This document shows positions 35,846-46,161 of a DNA stretch of 64,000 nt, one piece after another; within the stretch, counting starts at the first letter, position 1; each line of letters begins with the position of its first letter. Source of the DNA: Stemphylium vesicarium (Eukaryota > Ascomycota > Dothideomycetes > Pleosporales > Pleosporaceae); contig QXCR01000006.1 of NCBI GenBank assembly GCA_004380135.1, forward strand, positions 124,001-188,000, given 5' to 3'. Under the pieces are notes generated by a model. That model was not told the origin of the DNA, ran no database searches, and saw only the letters and a list, made by a program, of their open reading frames with translations. A program made the translations under genes and the position numbers.

Positions 35846-36230
35846 CTAGTCCTGACCAACATCCACGCCCTTCGCGGTGAGGTCTTTGCGTGCCTCTGCT
35901 ATTTGCTGCATGAGTTCCGCGTGTGCTTCCGGTACATCGTTGAAGGTGAAGACGCCCCAGCCAAGGCTGAAGAGAAGGTACGCGCCGAAGGAGATGAGAG
36001 CCCAGAATGGAAGCTTTTTCGTCGTCAGCCAGGCATTGGTGGGTGCATGTGGTACTTACATAAGGAACGACCTCTTCCTGGAACTTCTGGGGCAGGGGAA
36101 CGACCTGCAGGAACAAGGCGAGGTATATCTACTCCATGTTAGGATACAGTTTACAATGCTCAAAGTTTAGGGGCTTCCGCACCGAGGTCAGGAGCATCGC
36201 AATGCTGATGGTCTGCTGAGCACGTGTCAT
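35846..36230 (-). CDS. DPM3: Dolichol-phosphate mannosyltransferase subunit 3, 94 aa
   Basis: Three short exons: 36230-36183, 36128-36060 and 36013-35846. Introns are 54 nt (GTGCGG...CCTAACATGGAGTAG) and 46 nt (GTAAGT...GAAAAAG), both phase 0. The product starts MTRAQQTISIAMLLTS, has two hydrophobic segments (IYLALFLQVV; LPFWALISFGAYLLFSLGWG) and ends with the DPM3 signature FNDVPEAHAELMQQIAEA then KGVDVGQD. The small exons leave no long open frame. DPM3 tethers the catalytic Dpm1 to the ER membrane together with Dpm2. The complex makes dolichol-phosphate-mannose for N-glycosylation, O-mannosylation and GPI anchors. Length matches the family (~90 residues). It diverges from the armadillo gene at 36656. 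Confidence 0.9.
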
Positions 36231-36655
36231 CTTGGCGGTAGTGTAAGGGTAAATTATTTCAACGAGAGTCTTTGGTCGGCAGGATTATGGGCGCGAGATG
36301 CTCGACGTCGTGGTGTTGAGTGTTCGGTGCCAGATCGCTCAATTGCCGCCAAGGGATCTATTCCAGGGGTGCAGCGGAGCCGAACAAGGCAGGACTAGCC
36401 GGCCGGTGGGTCGAGACTGGCGCAGGAACTCACCCGTCTTTGCCCATTAGAAAAAACAAGTGGCTGAACTATTGCAGCTTTTTTCTGGAGTTCCAGCGGA
36501 CCATTCTAACCAGTTACCATTGTTTCACGGCGACCCCGGGCGACTAAAGGCCGTTTGTTATCTTCCTCCGAGCGCCGCCGCCACTATGAACACCTGATCA
36601 TTGTCACGACTTTTGGGGCGACTGCATTTCTTCATCATCATCACACATTCCCGAC
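36231..36655. other. Bidirectional promoter region
   Basis: About 425 bases between the divergent DPM3 and armadillo-protein genes. No coding feature seen. Confidence 0.5.
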
Positions 36656-39054
36656 ATGCCATTATCCAATGAGGAACTTGGCGAATACATAGCGTCTTTA
36701 GAGCGTTTACTCCAAGGGAACCCTGCAGGCCAAACCGCTGCTCTCACAGGATACGTGCATAAGCTCGAAGCGTTCAGCAGAAGTGGGGACCAGGTACCCA
36801 TAGAGAAGACGCTACAGCTCTTCGGAACAGCTGTCGGAGGTCGCAGTATGTCTTGTAGGCCCGTAAAATCACCCCTACTGACAATGCGCAGAAAGATGGC
36901 AAGCCCCGTTCAGAGACAGCGGCATCCTTGCTTACGCTCTTCGCGGCTTATCCACCGTTCGCCATGAGGATCCCATAGCAAAGCAGTATTTGCGAGTCGT
37001 CGGCAATTCGGTCGCGGATAATGGTACTGTATCCTAAAGTGGACCCTTCTTGGACGCAAACAGTCTGACTGGAGCCAAGATACCAACAGAGAGCTCGCCG
37101 TAAGAGAAATACAGGCCATCATCGGATGCCTCCCGTCGCCAGAGCTGCGCTTGACAACATTGGCCGTACTTTTCAACCTTTGCAACGATTTTGGTGAGCA
37201 GGATTGCCAGAACCGTCGAACATACTGCTCATGCAGACAGATCCTGCCAAAGCCGCGGCGGCCACATTGAGACTGGATGCCACGATAACGACGTTCCTCG
37301 TTCTCGACAGGATACCCGAGGCAGCGCTCGACTACGCCACGGATCTGCTGAGCTGGACTACGAGTAACCTGAACGATGCCCAATTCAAGGATGAGGTCTC
37401 ACTGGAGACATTCAAGAGTTTACTAAATGTAGCGCTCCAGTATGACGAAGACCATCATCTTGAGTATGTGGCCATCCTTGTACATTACCTGCAGGATCCG
37501 GACTTCCAGCAGAGGATAGCGACACCAAAACTTCTGGACGATCTAGTCACCCTCATGTTGGAGTTCGAAGCACGGCTGGAACCGGAAGAGGTCGAAGCCG
37601 TGTTCCTCGAACTTGCAACAAGCAAGAATGCCGACAGCACAACGTCAGATGAGGCAGAAGTCCTGCTCATGGCTCAGCTGATCGGCCTACTGTCTGCCGC
37701 TTCAGCAACAGACGTCTTCGCACGCAACTTCAACATCCGAAGTCCAGTCATCGAGAGACTAGAAGCGAAGTTACGAGCACCCTGGGAAAGTGCACACCCA
37801 TCTACAATATGCGCTTGTGTTATGGTTGGGAATCTGGCCATGTCTGATGAGGTTTGCATCGACATGGTCAAGATCATGGAGCTTCATGTTCGTTTGATCA
37901 CGATCTTGAAGAAGAGTGATAAGCCTGCTCTTTTGTATGCTGCAGCAGGGTTTATGCGACATCTCACCTTCCCAGAAGCTAACAGGGCCTTGCTTGCAGA
38001 TGCCGGACTCATGGAAGCATGCTGTCGCATGCTAGTGCTGGATGACCCTTCAGTCCGTGGCGAGGCAGCGGCAATGCTATGCAAGCTCGTCACCGGCAAC
38101 TTCCACAACATCGAGAAAGTCATGTATGAGACCGTCGGTCCCGACACAGAAGCAGCGGATTCAGAGATTTCATCTGACACTGTAATATTCTCACACATTG
38201 TGGAGCAGGCCCTCGCCCCGGTCAAACCGCTACCCAGCACCACAATGAAGAATCCCATGATCGAGCTCGGGCGCACCATTGTTGCCATGTTCCGCTATCT
38301 CGGGCGACCAAACGCAGAGAAGGACGTCGAAGCAGTACAATTACAGATCTTACAAGTACCTCAGATTGCCCGACCAATCGCTCAACTTGTACGACAGCGC
38401 TTCTACCCCGAAGCCAGATCTGAAGGGCTGCTCGGCCTAGGCTTGTTAGCACAGACGCTTGAGGGCGCCGCTGCAATCGCCGAAGAAATCAAGGAAGACA
38501 GCGCACTACTCGAGACAATCAAAGAGCATGCAAATGCCACAGAAGCAGGACTTGCACAGCAAGCCCCCTCAACGGCTAGCAGAGACCACCAAAACGCGAT
38601 TGTGCTGCTCCAAGCGTTGCAGAACAATGCGGTAAGAGAACTCCAAGAAGCCGTTGGGGAAGTACTAAGGACTTCCAGACTGACCAAATGGACGCAATAC
38701 TCGCGCATTAGGCAGTCACTGTCAAAGCATCAGCGGGATAATTCGATACGAAGATCTTCGGGTGACGTTAGCGTGTTAAGTAGTCCCCCAAGAGACTCTC
38801 CAGGAACGCCGGGAAGGGTCAAGGCAGAACTGGCGAGGAGAATGACAGATACTCCAAAAGTGACACCGGGAAGGGTGAGAGGCTCCACATATATAGGCGA
38901 ATCTACAGGGTCACGACCAAGTACGCCGGTAAGGGTTCGGGAAGCCATTGGAGAAATCGAGGAGATCTCCCCGGGGACCATCAAGGAAACACCAACAACG
39001 GAGCGGTTGAAGGGGAAGGGGATGAAACGCAGCAATACGGCACCCGTTTCATGA
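36656..39054 (+). CDS. Armadillo-repeat protein, SmgGDS/Rap1GDS1-like, 749 aa
   Basis: Four exons: 36656-36845, 36892-37023, 37080-37193 and 37241-39054. Introns are 46, 56 and 47 nt, and the phases agree throughout. Junctions read AVGGRKRWQAPFRDSGILAY, VADNDTNRELAVREIQ and FNLCNDFDPAKAAAATLRL. Residues ~60-610 are a run of alpha-helical repeats (for example LLYAAAGFMRHLTFPEANRA; RGEAAAMLCKLVTGNFHNIE) typical of ARM folds. The last ~110 residues are a disordered Ser/Pro/Thr/Arg tail. Fungal proteins of this build are usually annotated as GTP-binding-protein stimulators of the SmgGDS type, acting on small GTPases in the cytosol. The GTPase partner is not visible here. Other ARM proteins remain possible. 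Confidence 0.65.
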
Positions 39055-39430
39055 TCTTAATGTTTTGAATGTCTTGTATATACACTACACTTTTCTAATA
39101 AAGCACTCCCCACTTGTTAAACCAGTTCGATCTTGATCTCAATGCGGAAAGAGCATGTTCGTCGGGACAGATCAGAGTCTAACTCGATACCCCCCTGTAA
39201 GTCTAGACTCTTATGTACATGTATCAATCAGATAAACGCGACGATCTACAGCAAATAGCGTGGATGCGAAATGGAGTGAATAAGCGGCATGGCGTTGTCA
39301 GCCTCGAAAGGTGACGGCGGTGTAATCAAGTGCGCTCTGATTGGCCGAGGTAACCACTCACGCGATTCCACCGCTAGCATTCCAGGGTCCATGGCAACTA
39401 CGTAGCTGCAAGTGGTGGGAGACTGACGGG
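39055..39430. other. Intergenic, upstream regulatory region of the cysteine-rich gene
   Basis: Between the armadillo gene and the small cysteine-rich gene. An inverted CCAAT box (GATTGG) lies near 39338-39343. No coding frame supported. Confidence 0.45.
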
Positions 39431-39436
39431 TATAAA
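39431..39436 (+). promoter_or_regulatory. TATA box of the cysteine-rich gene
   Basis: TATAAA in GGGTATAAAGAAG, 137 bases before the ATG at 39573. A clear TATA box fits a stress- or metal-inducible gene, which is an inference from the product type. Confidence 0.55.
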
Positions 39437-39572
39437 GAAGGGCTGAAGTCTGCTTCCTGTTAGTTATTCAGTACAATCAACTCTTCGACTCTATCATCTA
39501 TACAAACAGCATTCAGCCTCACAAATCTTCACATTCACCTACAACCCTCTCTCTACCTACAGCACATTCAAG

Positions 39573-39911
39573 ATGGTCTGCTGCGGACGTAACAACGGCG
39601 CCTGCGTTTGCGCTCAGGAAGCTACCTGCTCTTGCGGAAAGCAGCCCGCGCTTCAGTGCAGTATGTGTTTTCTCTCCAAAGACATTGTTGAAAGCAAGAC
39701 TAACATGTAATCTAGCCTGCGAGAAGGCTGTCACCGAGAACAAGCTCCCCTCTTCAGCATGTGCTTGCGGAAAGCGCGCGGAAGGTAAGGATACTTTCTA
39801 GCTATCAATATCAGAACCTATCTAATCTGAGTTGTAGACGCCTGCAACTGCAGCCGCTCCGAGAACAACGGCTCATCCAACCTCGAGACCGACTACACCA
39901 CCAAGAAATAG
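39573..39911 (+). CDS. Small cysteine-rich metallothionein-like protein, 76 aa
   Basis: Three exons (39573-39660, 39716-39784, 39838-39911) split by 55- and 53-nt introns with canonical ends (GTATGT...CTAACATGTAATCTAG; GTAAGG...GTTGTAG). The product begins MVCCGRNNGACVCAQ and continues with repeated CxC pairs: CSCGKQ, CTCEKA, CACGKR and CNCSRS. That gives 13 cysteines, each CxC block followed by a short charged linker, and a polar tail ending TTKK. There is no signal peptide, so it is cytosolic. The pattern resembles fungal metallothionein/copper-binding small proteins and would bind Cu(I) or Zn through thiolates. No long open frame exists because of the introns. The TATA box at 39431 supports strong inducible transcription. 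Confidence 0.8.
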
Positions 39912-40897
39912 ACGGACTGATTTGATAAGGAGTTGTGGATGCATTTGAAGCGCGCGAGAGAGTGGCATGGCATAGGAAGGGTGTTTTCGGCGTTTGATGG
40001 GCCCGTGAGGCATTAGGTTCCGATGCCCTGGTTTGGATTTACATGTTCCCAAGCCTAAATGGTTACAAGTGGAATTGAATTGAATTGAGAACTTTACACA
40101 TCAAAGAGCGTGTTACCAAGTCTGGCCTTCCAACGCGTCTGCACAACAGTTGCAACATTCCATGTCGGCACAGACAATTACGCTAATCGCATTTGCGTCT
40201 TTTCTGCACAATGCCGTGTAGATGCATTGCGCCAGGATGCTTGCAGCAGTCATCGACAGGTCCGTCCTGTGTGCTGGAATCTGCGCAGGTCGCGTCTTCT
40301 ATTCGAGACCCCACATATTCGTGTCAACTATCGCGTCGCTGGAAGGTATTCGATGGAGCTGAGAAAAAGTCATGTGGGCACGGGCGCGTAGGTACCCCAT
40401 CAAAACTATATACTATCAAAGGGGCCACGATATCTGTCATGGGGACGGAGATTAGGAGACAACATGGTAGGTTCGTTGGTGATGGTTGGTGCTGGTCAAG
40501 TTGCGGTCTCGTCGCACGGTGCGGCAACAGCTACGCACGCTAGATCCTGTATTTCTTGGCAGGCCATGTGTAGAGCATGCACCTGTGGCCGCCGTCACTC
40601 GTGTGTCCAAAGCAATCAGCTGTAGAGCCTCGTGCAGCATTATGAGCCGCGTCTTTTTGTCCCCATTGTCTGTTATGCTTTCCATTGCGCCCTAAGCCTG
40701 CAGCCAGGCCCTAGAATCCGCCGTCGGCCGCCCCTTTCGCGAACTGTCCACCTCCGCTCCGCAGCGCGCACGCCGGCATAAACCCTGCCTCGAGGCCCGT
40801 ACCGCTCCATCCCATAGCATAGCGCACCAGCACCGCCGCATTGTCGGGTTATCTACCAGGTGGGAACCGCCCACCCACCACCACAACTACCACCAGC
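39912..40897. other. Intergenic upstream of AP-2 alpha
   Basis: About 990 bases. The last 200 bases are C-rich. Short frames only; nothing supported. Confidence 0.45.
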
Positions 40898-43800
40898 ATG
40901 GCGGCCTCGGTCACTTCTAAGATGGCGGCGAGGGCTGGTGGAGGGCTGTTCGGTCGCGAGCAGTCAGGCAACGTGCCGACGATGCGAGGTATGCAGGAGC
41001 ATCCAGACCAGGACATGCCCGACGAGCGGTGGCTTACAAACTTGCGCAGGACTGGTATCGTTCATCGCTGATCTGAGGAACGCTCGCGCCCGGGAGCTGG
41101 AAGAGAAGCGGATCAACAAGGAACTGGCAAACATACGGTGGGTACACGATGCCAAGTTCTAAGGAAGACCGGAAGGCTAACAGCGCTGCAGGCAAAAGTT
41201 CAGAGGTACTATCCGGACACGCTCCCTGCTTGACCTGCTCTGACAGAAATCCCTCCAGATGCCGGACTTAACGGCTATCAGAAGAAGAAATACGTCTGCA
41301 AGGTACCGAAGCCAAGGCCCAAGTAGGCGTTCTCTTGCTGACTCTCGCAGCTCCTGTACATATACATCCTCGGTTGGAACGTCGATTTCGGACACCTTGA
41401 AGCCGTCAACCTTATCTCGGCGACCAAGTACTCGGAGAAGCAGATTGGATATCTCGCCGTTACCCTATTCCTCCACGAAGAACACGAACTGCTGCACCTG
41501 GTCGTTAACAGCATCAGGAAGGACTTGTTGGACCACAATGAGCTCAACAACTGCCTGGCGCTGCACGCGATCGCGAACGTCGGTGGCAAGGAGCTGGGAG
41601 AGGCATTGAGTGCAGAGGTCCACAGGCTGCTCATCTCACCGTAAGTCGCGCGGGACAGGATCGACGGTTGAGCTGACACAGGACAGGGCCTCCAAGGCAT
41701 TCGTTAAAAAGAAGGCGGCGCTCACACTTCTGCGGCTATACCGGAAACACCCGGTCATCGTACAGCACGAATGGGCCGAACGGATAATATCTCTCATGGA
41801 CGACCCCGACATGGGCGTCGCACTGTCCGTCACTTCGCTGGTCACGGCACTCGTCCAGGACAATACCGAACAATACAAGGGAAGCTACGTCAAGGCTGCG
41901 AACAGGCTGAAGCGGATCGTCGTCGACAACGAATGTGCAGAGGGCTACTTTTACTACAAGGTGCCATGCCCGTGGATCCTTGTCAAGCTACTCAAGCTGT
42001 TGCAGTACTACCCACCTCCTGGTTTGTATTTCTCCCAGCTATCTTAGCCCCATGCTAACCAAAACAGAGGACTCGCATATCCGTAAACTCATTCGCGAAG
42101 CCCTTCAGAAGATCATGGACTCAGCGCTGGAAATGCCCAAGAACGTACAGCAGAACAACGCTCAAAACGCCGTCCTTTTCGAAGCCATCAATCTCGTCAT
42201 ACACCTCGACACGGAACAAGATCTCATGGTGCAGATCTCACAGCGACTGGGCAAGTTTATCGCATCGCGCGAAACCAACGTGCGATACCTGGGACTGGAA
42301 GCCATGACGCATTTGGCTGCCCGATCAGAAAACCTCGATCCTATCAAGAAACACCAAGCTATTATTATCGGATCTTTGAGAGACAGGGATATCAGTGTGC
42401 GGAGACAAGGTCTAGATCTGCTCTACAGCATGTGCGATCCAACGAATGCGCAAGCCATCGTAAACGAACTCCTACGCTACCTACAATCCGCCGACTACGC
42501 GATACGGGAAGAGATGGTGCTGAAGATTGCGATTCTGACAGAAAAGTACGCTACAGATGTCCAGTGGTATGTCGACATATCATTACGGTTGATTGCAATG
42601 GCAGGAGACCATGTCAGCGATGAGGTCTGGCAGCGAGTTATTCAGATCACCACCAACAACGAGGAGCTCCAGGTGTACGCCGCGCAAACCATCCTACAGT
42701 ACATCAAATCCGACTGCCACGAAACGCTTGTAAAGATTGGCGGATACCTGCTAGGAGAGTTTGGCCATTTGATCGCGGATAGCAAAGGATGCAGTCCGAT
42801 CGAGCAGTTCATGGCACTAAGCGCAAAGATGCGGGGCTGCTCTTCAAGCACAAGAGCGATACTGTTGTCATGTTACGTCAAGTACGTGAACCTGTTCCCT
42901 GAGATCAAGCCACTACTTCTCCAAGCATTCCGCGCCTACAGCCACTCGCTCGACTCCGAACTTCAGCAAAGAGCATGCGAATACTTGACCCTTGCTACGA
43001 TGCCGACAGACGACTTGTTACGAACCGTCTGCGATGAGATGCCTCCGTACCCAGAGCGGACATCAGCTTTGCTTTCACGACTGCACCAGAAGCACGCCAC
43101 TACCAGTGATAAGCGGACATGGGTAGTTGGTGGCAAGGACGCAAACGCGGATCTCAAAGAATTTGGTCTTGCAAGACAAAATACCTCTGCTGGTGTCAAG
43201 AGAAGCTTCACGGAGCCGATACCGAAAGATGCAAACACTGGCGCGGCAAATGGCACGAACGGAGTTGCCGCGATTTCGAGCGACTTGGAGGGCCTGGATC
43301 TGAACATGGACATGGGCAATGTACCCAAAGCACCGAACCTTGCAAGCGCTGCACATCTAAGTCCAGATTGGGAGATTGGATATACCCGCCTCCTTCTCCG
43401 GCCTGAAGGTGTGCTGTATGAGGACCAACAAATACAGATAGGTCTGCGCACAGAATATAGAGGCCAGCTGGGCGCTCTCATATTCTACTTTACGAACAAG
43501 TCACAGTTCGCAATGGGTTCTTTTACGACAACACTCGATAACAGATCATCGGAAACCCTGAAGACGGATATCAAGGGCTTGCCTGACACCACGATCCCGC
43601 CCGAAGGCCAAACCCAACAGACGATCATGTTCGAGTGCAAGAATGTCTTTATCGATCCACCTACGATCCGTATATCCTACCTTGCCGGCGCCCTGCAAGG
43701 TCTGACCCTCCAACTCCCGGTCCTCCTCCATAAATACATGGAAGGTGCCGAACTTAGCTCAGAGGACTTTTTCAAGCGCTGGAAGCAGATTGGTGGTGCA

Positions 43801-44168
43801 CCTCGTGAAGCCCAGAGCATCTTTGGTCTTGTCGGCAAGAACAGGACCATGGACTCTGAGTTTGTGCAAAAGGTGGTCAAGGGTTTCAAATGGGGCATCG
43901 TCACTGGCGTGGATCCTAATGTGAAGAACATTGTGGGTGCAACAGTCTTACATTCAAGCGAGGGCAAGTTCGGTTGTCTGCTAAGACTGGAGCCCAACTT
44001 TGAGACTCAGGTATGTGAAGACTATCGTAAGATGCACCACACAAAGAAACTAACATTGCATAGATGTACCGCATCACTATCCGCGCCACCGACGAGTCTG
44101 TACCGCCCGTCTTGGTCAAGGCCATGGAGGACCGACTTTCGCAGGGCATTGAGGGCCTCCTAGCCTAG
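40898..44168 (+). CDS. AP-2 adaptor complex, alpha subunit, 973 aa
   Basis: Eight exons: 40898-40988, 41050-41137, 41192-41205 (14 nt), 41247-41302, 41351-41640, 41687-42021, 42068-44010 and 44064-44168. All phases agree and the total is 2922 nt. The adaptin trunk starts MRGLVSFIADLRNARARELE and RINKELANIRQKF, with GYQKKKYVCKLLYIYILGW typical of alpha-adaptin. The long helical solenoid continues (PASKAFVKKKAALTLLRLYR). An acidic hinge comes near residues 620-690, then the appendage (ear) domain ending MYRITIRATDESVPPVLVKA. AP-2 alpha binds PtdIns(4,5)P2, dileucine cargo (with sigma) and endocytic partners at the plasma membrane. The N-terminal ~28 residues before MRG are fungal-specific. Length matches the family. 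Confidence 0.93.
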
Positions 44169-44890
44169 CCTAAAGTACCAGACCTCACCAATCCCCCCAA
44201 CCACACACATACTCTTGCAAATTATCAAATATTCTTTACGCCAACCACCTGTTCGGGTCAAGGCGTACATCTATATCAGGCGACAAAAATCTGAAATGTT
44301 CATAACCTTAATTATATTGTTGGGAATCCAGGGAAGGGGGAAACCCCCAGTTTTTCTTTTATGGAGGCTGCTAGTGTATCAAGTCATGAGAGAGGAGGCA
44401 AGGAAGAAGGGGTTGGAAGCAAGATCATGGAGATGGCGCATACCCTTTAGTCTACATAGCATGAGCATAGCAACATGTTGGAGCGGTTTTTGGATTCATG
44501 TGTAGATGGTGTCTTCATGTGTTGGTAATGACTATGGCTTCTTCGAGTTTGCGTGCAGATGTTACGGTTTGAATGCGTTCTCTCACTGGAAGCAGAATGT
44601 AGGTTTTTTACCCGCGTGGGAGAAGGGCGCAACTTTCCCTGATTTGAGCAAAGAGTATTAAAGGGCGTACTTCCCATTGTAACCATGGTACAGCACCATG
44701 AACTAGCACCCGAAAGTACATACTTCAAAGAGAGTGTTGCGAAGCCCCGTTTGAGTCACAGAAACCTTCGTCCCTACCCTGAGCGGCTTCATACCCACTT
44801 CCTCTTCTTCTCATTAGCAATTCGTCACTTTACTACCACACCCTGTTCATTTCAACCACTCTCAACAAAGCTCTTGTACAACACTGCACC
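44169..44890. other. Intergenic
   Basis: About 720 bases between AP-2 alpha and the NADAR remnant. No gene or RNA recognised. Confidence 0.45.
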
Positions 44891-45660
44891 ATGCCTGCCA
44901 CAACGACCACCAACTCCGAGCACACTCCCAGCGTCAAACCAGCAACAGCAGACGAGAAACCAGTTTTCTTCTGGAAACCAAACGACGGGAATAGATATCT
45001 GAGTCAATGGTACCGGAGTAAGTTCAGCATCGAAGGCGAGACGTATGTCACGGATGAGATGTGGATGATGGTGCATAAGGCGCGATATTTCGGGGATGAG
45101 GTATGCACTGCACGTGTTTGCTAGTTATGCTTTCCGCGTCGGGCACATGCGTGAGAGAGAGAGAGAGAGGGAGGTGTTGTAAGAATTGATGCTGATCCAT
45201 ACACAGAAGATAGCCGCACAGATGCTCGCCATCACGAACCCAAAAGAGCATAAAGCACTTGGTAGGAAGTCCAAGGTTTCGATGAAGATGTGTGGGATCA
45301 GAGTATGTTTAGCCCGCATCATAGCGCATCATGCTAACAGATACTAGATAAACTACAGATTGTAACTCAAGGCACATATCATAAATTCACGATAAGTGAA
45401 GATGCGCAGAACCTTCGTGGTATGCTGCTAGCTACTGGTAGACGAGAGTTGGTCGAGGCGGCGCCGGGAGATCGCGTCTGGGGCGTGGGTTTAAGAAGAA
45501 GGATGCGGAGAGCAACAGACTTCGTTGGGGGTAGAATTTGCTGGGCAAGGCATTGCAGGATGAGGGAGCGAGGCTGAGGGATGGGGAGGGGATGGGAAGG
45601 GGAAGGGGAAAGAGCAGGTTTGAGTATATCTACTCTCAACCTCCGGCGAGGTTGTGGTGA
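44891..45660 (+). pseudogene. NADAR (YbiA-like) domain gene with two frameshifts and a nonsense codon
   Basis: Exon 1 (44891-45100) carries PVFFWKPNDGNRYLSQWY and VTDEMWMMVHKARYFGDE. Exon 2 (45207-45302) continues KIAAQMLAITNPKEHKALG. Exon 3 starts at 45348 with NKLQIVTQGTYHKFT and then LVEAAPGDRVWGVG. These are the motifs of NADAR proteins, N-glycosidases acting on ADP-ribose or riboflavin-pathway intermediates. The frame breaks near 45275: GFDEDVWDQ is read only after inserting one base. It breaks again near 45490, after WGVG. A TAG at 45532-45534 replaces the residue before NLLGKAL. The restored frame would end at TGA 45658-45660. The three lesions are independent, which argues for a pseudogene rather than one sequencing error. 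Intron signals are still intact, so decay is recent. Confidence 0.75.
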
Positions 45661-46161
45661 TGCTTGGCAAACGCGTGACCTGACTATGGCACGAGATGTC
45701 GTAGGCGAGGCATAGCTAGATAGTGCGGCAGACCTCGGGATAGTCAATCGCAGCGAATCGAGGTTCAAGGGCGATGACGACAACGACAGCAAGCTAGGAT
45801 TCAACCGGAATTTCCAATAGACTTGTTAAAATAGATACACGGGACGTTGAAACGAAGAAGGGGTCCGGCGCAAATTATACGAGGTCATCAAGAGCAGGTT
45901 GGCGGTGCTTGGGGGTGCAGGTGGAGTAACCAGAGGTGGATGTCATGCCGGTCGGACCACGTCCATCTAGCCAATCGCCTCGGCCCTCATCCGCGGACAA
46001 TAAATGCGGAGGCGGAAGGCGCGCAACCATCACGTGCAGAAACACACGTTACCAAGCTTTGCCCGACCTCACGCCCAGGAGGACAACGAACGCCCTGTAG
46101 TCTAATATCCACGAGCTGTCGCATCCATATTGGTAGCGACGCGCGCAGAGCCGGCGCAGAC
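45661..46161. other. Intergenic, promoter of the zinc-cluster gene
   Basis: 500 bases. The frame upstream of the chosen start at 46162 is open as far as 45847, so a longer N-terminus is possible, but its composition looks non-coding. Confidence 0.4.

Noticed and set aside
42162..43997. Several minus-strand frames across AP-2 alpha
   Set aside because: Antisense shadows of a gene whose plus-strand product is clearly conserved.
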